Assembly: GCF_000334455.1 (NCBI RefSeq) | Contig: NZ_BANX01000034.1 | Location: 1-64,000, forward strand | Origin: Gordonia soli NBRC 108243 | Lineage (GTDB): Bacteria > Actinomycetota > Actinomycetes > Mycobacteriales > Mycobacteriaceae | Direction: 5' to 3' | Length of the DNA: 64,000 nt | Program-made: the position numbers and the translations under genes | Notes under the pieces: generated by a model | What the model was told of the DNA's origin: nothing | The model's input: only the letters and a program-made list of their open reading frames with translations | Databases searched by the model: none | Shown: in pieces, positions 59,779 to 64,000 of the stretch | How the letters are laid out: each line of letters starts with the position of its first letter | Numbering within the stretch: the first letter of the stretch is position 1

Positions 59779-60552
59779 TCAGGCAGGGGTGACCGGGGCG
59801 GTCCACACACCGACCAGTGCGTCTACCAGGCCGGTGGTCATCTCCGACCACGTCGCTCGGATGAGTGGGCGACCATCGGCGAGGGCGCGTTCACGCTGTG
59901 CACACATCTGGATGATCAGGAACATCGCGCAATCGGTGCGCTCAGGCTGTACCTGAGAGGGGAGAAAGGGCAGGCATTTGAGCAGGCCGTCCAGGGTCTG
60001 CTGCAGCGATGGCGAGTCCTGCCAGGACTCCTCGTACAAGATGTCGCGCAACTCGGGGTCGGAGATGAGCTGCGCGCCGAACCGGGCGAACCACGTGGGG
60101 GAGCCGAGTTCGTCGAACCGTGCGGTGATCGGTCGGACCTGGCACTCGAGCCAGTCGCGGACCTGCGTCGACCCGCGGATGTCCGACAGCATGAGCTCGC
60201 GCGTCGGCTCGATACCCTGATGGAAGCGCCGGACCAGCGCCCTGATGAGGTCGATTCGACTCCCGAAGTGGTAGCCGACCACTGCAGTGTTGCCCTGACC
60301 TGCGGCGTCGGCGATCTGGCGATTCGAGACCGCGTAGATGCCGTTCTCCGCGAAGAGACGTTCGGCCGTGTCCAGGAGGAGCTCCTGGGTCACTTCCTTC
60401 TTGCGCCGTCGAGAGGCTGGGCGCGGTTCGTCGGAATCCCACCCCGCAGCGGTCGCTGGCGTGCCGGCCTCCCGGACCTCGGGCCCGTCGGCGGATGTCG
60501 TCGCGGGGTGTGCCGCCGCGGTCGCATGAGGAGGACTCGCTGGTGTCGACAT
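59779..60552 (-). CDS. TetR-family transcriptional regulator
   Basis: A 257-aa TetR protein. The HTH domain lies at about residues 53-100 ('LLLDTAERLFAENGIYAVSN', 'RQIADAAGQGNTAVVGYHFG'). It is preceded by an unusual disordered 50-residue tail rich in Ala/Pro/Thr and ending in a basic patch ('RRRKK'). The C-terminal ligand domain is about 110-250 ('MFLIIQMCAQRERAL'). AGGAGG precedes ATG 60552. Related CAAG/CTTG inverted repeats lie on both sides of the gene (59534 and 60926), upstream of the leftward CoA-transferase operon and of the rightward SDR-ferredoxin-P450 operon, so it probably controls both. It is not the KstR2 protein itself by sequence. Confidence 0.9.
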   Translation of the reverse strand: MSTPASPPHATAAAHPATTSADGPEVREAGTPATAAGWDSDEPRPASRRRKKEVTQELLLDTAERLFAENGIYAVSNRQIADAAGQGNTAVVGYHFGSRIDLIRALVRRFHQGIEPTRELMLSDIRGSTQVRDWLECQVRPITARFDELGSPTWFARFGAQLISDPELRDILYEESWQDSPSLQQTLDGLLKCLPFLPSQVQPERTDCAMFLIIQMCAQRERALADGRPLIRATWSEMTTGLVDALVGVWTAPVTPA

Positions 60553-61232
60553 GTGACTGGCCTCCTCGAGTGCTGGACTGTCGGGCTTTGCAAGGCGAAC
60601 GGGACATCGCTACCGAGATAGGCCGTCGCGGTCGCGTCTGTTCTCCAAGTTATGCCATGTGCTGTTCGGTGTAAAACACGCGATTTACGCGGCCGGAAAC
60701 GCCCGACCTGGGAAAACGTTGCTGTGGGCGGTCCGCTCAACCCTATTGTGGAGCTCGGCACGCCGTCGTGCATGGTCCGAGCGGGCGGACCGAGTGACCG
60801 TGACATCAACCGCGCAGCGCGTCAAGCACATGTCCAACTGTCCGAAATCCCAGGTCATCGCGCACGTCGTGAAGGGCTGTGCCGAGCCTCGCGCGGTGTG
60901 GCCGCACCGCAGACGACTCCAAATTCAATCAAGCGCTTGACAATGAAGTCGGCGACTGCGACTCTGGCAGGCACGGACAGGTGAGACCCAGGACACAGTT
61001 GATCTGGGACGGCGTGGCCGGAGGCCAGATGTCGGGCCGCACGTTCGACGTGTCCGAAACAGCAGTGTCGAAATACGCGACAACAGATATGCGGCGTTTA
61101 TGGGCGCACATTTCTGTCGGTGACGGCTGCGGTATTTCCGGTGATTCCATGATCCGGGTGGCGCCTTTGTCGGCGATGCCACATGACGGACCTGTCCCGA
61201 CGACACCAACGACTCGCGAAGGGCTCGGACCA
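60553..61232. promoter_or_regulatory. Divergent regulatory region, 680 bp, between TetR and the SDR-P450 operon
   Basis: The longest non-coding gap in the window and AT-richer than its surroundings, especially at 60640-60690, 60915-60950 and 61070-61140. It contains the CAAG/CTTG site at 60926-60942 and a GTAAA/TTTAC repeat near 60671. An open frame in phase with the SDR runs upstream to 60879, so an N-terminally extended SDR or a short leader cannot be excluded, but the extension looks non-protein-like. Confidence 0.55.
60926..60942. promoter_or_regulatory. CAAG/CTTG palindrome, probable TetR-family operator
   Basis: TCAAGCGCTTGA (60929-60940) is a perfect 12-bp palindrome inside CAATCAAGCGCTTGACA. 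It matches AnCAAGnnCTTGnT except for the last base and shares CAATCAA...CTTGA with the site at 59534. It overlaps a TTGACA hexamer (60937-60942) that could be a -35 element for the rightward operon. Confidence 0.65.
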
Positions 61233-62147
61233 ATGGTCAACGAACTGTCAGGAAAGGTCGCCATCGTCACCGGTGGCGCATCGGGGCTCGGCCAGGGGAT
61301 CGCCGAGAAGTTCGTGGCAGAAGGTGCTCGTGTCGCGATCGCCGACATCGACGACGAGGGCGGCGCCGCACTCGCGGCGGCCCTCGGTGATCGCGCGTCG
61401 TTTCATCACCTCGACGTCTCGGACCCGGATGCCGTTGGTGCCCTGACCGATTCCGTGGTCGAACAGTTCGGCGGACTCGACGTCATGGTCAACAACGCGG
61501 GTGTCTCCGGGACCATGCATCCGAGTTACGTCTCCGACGATCTGGCCGACTTCCACACGGTTCTCGGTGTGAACCTTCTCGGCGTCATGGCCGGGACCAA
61601 GCACGCCGCGCGGCAGATGGCCTCCACCGGGGGATCGATCATCAACATCTCCTCCATCGGTGGCATCCAGGCGGGCGGCAGTGTCATGACCTACCGTGCC
61701 TCGAAGGCGGCGGTCATCCACTTCTCCAAGTCGGTGGCGATCGAATTGGCGCAACAGGACATCCGGGTGAACGTCATCGCGCCGGGCAGCATCCCGACGC
61801 CGTTGCTCGCCTCGTCGGCGGTCAAGATGGGCGCCGACGCCGAGACGTTCACGGCGATCATCCGCTCCATGATGGCCGCGAACCGACCGCTGGCACGCGA
61901 GGGTACGGCCGAAGATGTCGCCGAGGCGGCATTGTTCTTCGCCACCGATCGATCGCGCTATGTCACCGCGACCCTGCTGCCGGTCGACGGCGGCACCATC
62001 GCCGGTCCGCCGCGTCCGCCCGCTGGTGGGGCCGCGCCGTCGTCGGAGAGCGCACCCGATCAACCCACCGCCGAGGACGACCTCGTCGACACCGTCGCCA
62101 CCACTGCCGACGACGTCGATTCGCAGGCATCGATAACCCATGCGTGA
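61233..62147 (+). CDS. SDR-family dehydrogenase with a long acidic C-terminal tail
   Basis: A 304-aa classical SDR with 'VAIVTGGASGLGQGIAEKFV', 'VMVNNAGVSGTMH', catalytic Ser in 'NISSIGGIQAGGS' and 'YRASK' as Tyr-x3-Lys. The enzyme core ends with 'TLLPVDGGTIAG' near residue 255; a further ~45 residues are Pro/Ala-rich then acidic ('DQPTAEDDLVDTVATTADDV'), which is unusual. The substrate is probably a cyclic or secondary alcohol. ATG 61233 ('MVNELSGKVAIV') fits the family start; GAAGGG lies upstream. It begins the operon with ferredoxin and P450, so it may oxidise the alcohol made by that P450. Confidence 0.88.
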   Translation: MVNELSGKVAIVTGGASGLGQGIAEKFVAEGARVAIADIDDEGGAALAAALGDRASFHHLDVSDPDAVGALTDSVVEQFGGLDVMVNNAGVSGTMHPSYVSDDLADFHTVLGVNLLGVMAGTKHAARQMASTGGSIINISSIGGIQAGGSVMTYRASKAAVIHFSKSVAIELAQQDIRVNVIAPGSIPTPLLASSAVKMGADAETFTAIIRSMMAANRPLAREGTAEDVAEAALFFATDRSRYVTATLLPVDGGTIAGPPRPPAGGAAPSSESAPDQPTAEDDLVDTVATTADDVDSQASITHA

Positions 62148-62238
62148 CAACTGAACACGTCGATCGCGCGGCGGCCCCGCCGATCGGGGTCGGTCTCGGC
62201 CGGCCACAGCCCAATGCCGGTATCCCCAGGAGGGTCCG

Positions 62239-62433
62239 ATGAGAATCACCATCGACCAAGACAAGTGCATCGCGTCTGGACAATGCGTCGCCGCAGCGTC
62301 GGACGTGTTCGACCAACGTGACGAGGACGGTATCGCGATCCTCGTCAACGACGATCCGCCGGCCGAGGATGCCGCGGACGTTCATCACGCCGCCGCAGTG
62401 TGTCCAGCCCTGGCGATCCTCGTCGAGGACTGA
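62239..62433 (+). CDS. [3Fe-4S] ferredoxin, P450 redox partner
   Basis: A 64-aa ferredoxin with Cys10, Cys16 and Cys55 ('AAVCPALAI'); the position of the fourth ligand is Ser13 (C-x2-S-x2-C), so a [3Fe-4S] cluster is expected. Ferredoxins of this type donate electrons to P450s. It is encoded 35 bp before a P450 gene, an arrangement common in Actinobacteria, and is likely its direct partner. The ferredoxin reductase is not in the window. AGGAGG precedes ATG 62239. Confidence 0.94.
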   Translation: MRITIDQDKCIASGQCVAAASDVFDQRDEDGIAILVNDDPPAEDAADVHHAAAVCPALAILVED

Positions 62434-62467
62434 CCTTTCCACAGCCGATCACGGAGGAACACCGCAG

Positions 62468-63697
62468 ATGTCAGACACGGTCACCGAGGTCCGTAACGAG
62501 ACGGTCCCGTATTTCCCGATGGACAGGGACGCTCGTTGCCCCTTCGCCCCGCCGGACGGGACCCGCGTGTTGCGTGAGTCCAATCCGGTTTCCCGGGTGG
62601 AGATCTGGGATGGGTCGCGACCGTGGCTCGTCACCGGCCATGCCGAGCAGAAGGCGTTGCTGGGCGATCCGCGGATCAGTGTCGACGAGAAGCTGCCGGG
62701 CTTCCCGCACTGGAACGAGGGAATGGCCGCGAACGTGGGGATGCGGCCCAAGTCGGTGTTCAACTCCGACGGGGCCGATCACTCTCACTTCCGTCGGATG
62801 ATGACCAGGGCCTTCACCTTCAAGCGGGTCAAGGAGTTGCGACCGTTCATCCAGGAGACCACCGACGAGCTCATCGACACGATCCTCGCCGGCCCCAAAC
62901 CCGCCGACCTCGTGGCCACTCTCGCGCTGCCGCTCCCGTCCATCGTGATCAGCCAGATGCTCGGTGTCCCTTACGACAGTCATGCCTTCTTCCAGGAGAA
63001 CTCCGTCAAGAGTGTCGATCGGTACGCGACGCCGGAAGAGAACATGCAGGCTTTCGCCGCCATGTTCATGTTCATGCTCGAACTGGTCGAGAAGAAGATG
63101 AGCGAGCCGGCCGACGACGTGCTCAGTGATTTCGCGAGGCACGCGAAGGAGGGCGAGATCGACGCAGCCGAGGCCGCGCAGATGGGCCTGGGGATGCTCA
63201 TCGCCGGTCACGAGACCAGCGCCAACATGATCGCGCTGGGAACACTCGCATTGCTGGAGAATCCGGATCAGCTCTCGATTCTCCGGTCCGGAGACGACAA
63301 GGTCGTCGGCGACGCAGTGGAAGAGCTGATGCGATACCTGGGCATCATCCACAACGGACAGCGTCGGATCGCCCTGGAGGACATCGAGATCTCCGGGCAG
63401 CACATCAACGCGGGGGACGGCGTCATCATCGAGTTGAGCTCGTCGAACTGGGACCCCGCGGCGTTCCCGGAGCCGGAACGTCTGGACCTCACGCGGTCGG
63501 CCCGCCACCACACCGGTTTCGGCTTCGGGCCCCATCAGTGCATCGGCCAACAGCTCGCCCGAGCCGAGTTGCAGATCGTGTACACGAGCATCTTCGAGCG
63601 GATCCCGGACATCCGGATCGCAGTGCCCACGGAGCAGATCGAATTCAAGTCCGACCGACTCGCCTACGGGGTCTACTCGCTACCGATCACCTGGTGA
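62468..63697 (+). CDS. Cytochrome P450
   Basis: A 409-aa P450. The heme ligand is Cys358 in 'FGFGPHQCIGQQLARAEL', the I-helix motif is 'GMLIAGHETSANMIALG', the ExxR is in 'AVEELMRYL', and 'HNGQRRIALEDIEISG' lies in the beta region. It is encoded just after its ferredoxin and resembles the CYP105/107-type group by overall shape, though I do not assign a family. It would hydroxylate the pathway substrate or an intermediate. Downstream, 37 bp away, a KstD-like flavoprotein begins, so the operon combines ring oxidation and desaturation. It is under the apparent control of the site at 60926. Confidence 0.94.
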   Translation: MSDTVTEVRNETVPYFPMDRDARCPFAPPDGTRVLRESNPVSRVEIWDGSRPWLVTGHAEQKALLGDPRISVDEKLPGFPHWNEGMAANVGMRPKSVFNSDGADHSHFRRMMTRAFTFKRVKELRPFIQETTDELIDTILAGPKPADLVATLALPLPSIVISQMLGVPYDSHAFFQENSVKSVDRYATPEENMQAFAAMFMFMLELVEKKMSEPADDVLSDFARHAKEGEIDAAEAAQMGLGMLIAGHETSANMIALGTLALLENPDQLSILRSGDDKVVGDAVEELMRYLGIIHNGQRRIALEDIEISGQHINAGDGVIIELSSSNWDPAAFPEPERLDLTRSARHHTGFGFGPHQCIGQQLARAELQIVYTSIFERIPDIRIAVPTEQIEFKSDRLAYGVYSLPITW

Positions 63698-63734
63698 CGG
63701 CAAGCGCGACTTCACAACCTAGGAAAGTGCTGCG

Positions 63735-64000
63735 ATGAGCGAATGGGACCACGTCACCGACTTCCTGGTGATCGGATCGGGCGGGGGACTCGTCGGCGCG
63801 TTGCACGCGGCGGCACTCGGTCTGGACGTGCTGGTCGTCGAGAAGTCCGACAAGATCGGCGGCTCGACCGGCATGTCCGGTGGGGTCATCTGGCTGCCCA
63901 ACAATCCGCTGATGGCGGCGGAGTCGGTGCCGGACACGCCGGAGGACGCCGTCGCGTACTTCGATTCGGTGGCCGGTCCCGCGGGCGACGTCAGCCCGGC
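63735..64000 (+). CDS. FAD-dependent dehydrogenase, KstD-like (N-terminal part)
   Basis: The gene runs off the right edge; 88 codons are visible. It has the FAD-binding motif 'DFLVIGSGGGLVGALHAAAL' and the family 'EKSDKIGGSTGMSGGVIWLP'. This is the same KstD/fumarate-reductase flavoprotein family as the gene at 43426 but clearly a different protein ('NNPLMAAESVPDTPEDAV'). AGGAAAG precedes ATG 63735. A ring-desaturating role next to a P450 and SDR is plausible, but the substrate and catalytic residues lie outside the window. Confidence 0.85.
   Translation, partial: MSEWDHVTDFLVIGSGGGLVGALHAAALGLDVLVVEKSDKIGGSTGMSGGVIWLPNNPLMAAESVPDTPEDAVAYFDSVAGPAGDVSP

Noticed and set aside
59566..59851. Open frames encoding 7-residue repeats across the 21-bp tandem array
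   Set aside because: The period of 21 bp keeps several frames open on both strands at once, so openness is no evidence for coding; no start with a good ribosome site.
59779..60552. The TetR protein as KstR2
   Set aside because: Although nearby sites resemble the KstR2 motif, the sequence does not match recalled KstR2 and has a long N-terminal tail.

Overview
This is high-GC actinobacterial DNA, most like the mycolate-containing genera (Rhodococcus, Gordonia, Williamsia, Mycobacterium). The reasons are close relatives of the mycobacterial HsaF/HsaG proteins, mycofactocin-type SDRs, [3Fe-4S] ferredoxin/P450 pairs, many FadE/FadD/Ltp-type genes, and frequent GTG starts in GTGA/ATGA overlaps. 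No rRNA, tRNA, CRISPR array, transposase, integrase or plasmid function is visible. Nearly every gene is catabolic, so the window looks like a section of a large degradation island that continues past both ends.

Layout. 1-5029 (+): end of hsaG, hsaF, a small-subunit-type acyl-CoA dehydrogenase (ACAD), a DUF35-thiolase/aldolase fusion and a GntR/FadR regulator. 5033-5791 (-): SDR. 6017-16419 (+): two AMP-forming CoA ligases, a crotonase, two ACADs, two thiolases, a CaiB-type CoA-transferase and a ferredoxin. 16571-22813 (-): a Liv-type ABC importer with two binding lipoproteins and a LivH-LivM-LivG triple fusion. 23140-28289 (+): mycofactocin-type SDR, nitronate-monooxygenase-like flavoprotein, crotonase, tandem ACAD. 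28378-33470 (-): DoxX protein, P450, beta-hydroxyacid-type dehydrogenase, aldehyde dehydrogenase, second mycofactocin-type SDR. 33852-38310 (+): amidohydrolase, small protein, MaoC-type hydratase, SDR, crotonase. 38357-42255 (-): HsaB-, HsaA- and HsaD-like proteins and an IclR regulator. 42439-45036 (+): NorE/NorF-like membrane pair and a KstD-like flavoprotein. 45187-48974 (-): secreted lipase, phosphotransferase-like protein, membrane protein. 49267-53761 (+): extradiol dioxygenase, LLM monooxygenase, Baeyer-Villiger monooxygenase. 53884-59253 (-): IclR regulator, degenerate RibB-like protein, small protein, tandem CoA-transferase, crotonase. 59779-60552 (-): TetR regulator. 61233-64000 (+): SDR, ferredoxin, P450 and the start of a second KstD-like flavoprotein.

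How the genes fit together (inference). A hydrophobic cyclic compound, perhaps steroid-like, terpenoid or alkyl-aromatic and possibly met as an ester (lipase), would be imported or its acidic products imported (Liv system). It would be oxidised by the P450s and alcohol/aldehyde dehydrogenases and activated by CoA ligases or CoA-transferases. Side chains or opened rings would be shortened by the ACAD, hydratase, SDR and thiolase or retro-aldolase sets. Rings would be opened by KstD-like dehydrogenation, Baeyer-Villiger oxidation and an Hsa-like meta-cleavage route: two-component hydroxylase HsaA/B-like, extradiol dioxygenase, HsaD-like C-C hydrolase, then HsaF/HsaG to pyruvate plus acetyl- or propionyl-CoA. 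The substrate cannot be read from the sequence.

Regulation. Four regulators are present (GntR/FadR, two IclR, TetR). A palindrome-centred motif, CATAGTTAACTATG, recurs in degenerate form in four promoter regions. Two CAAG/CTTG inverted repeats lie on either side of the TetR gene. Strong hairpins sit behind several operons.
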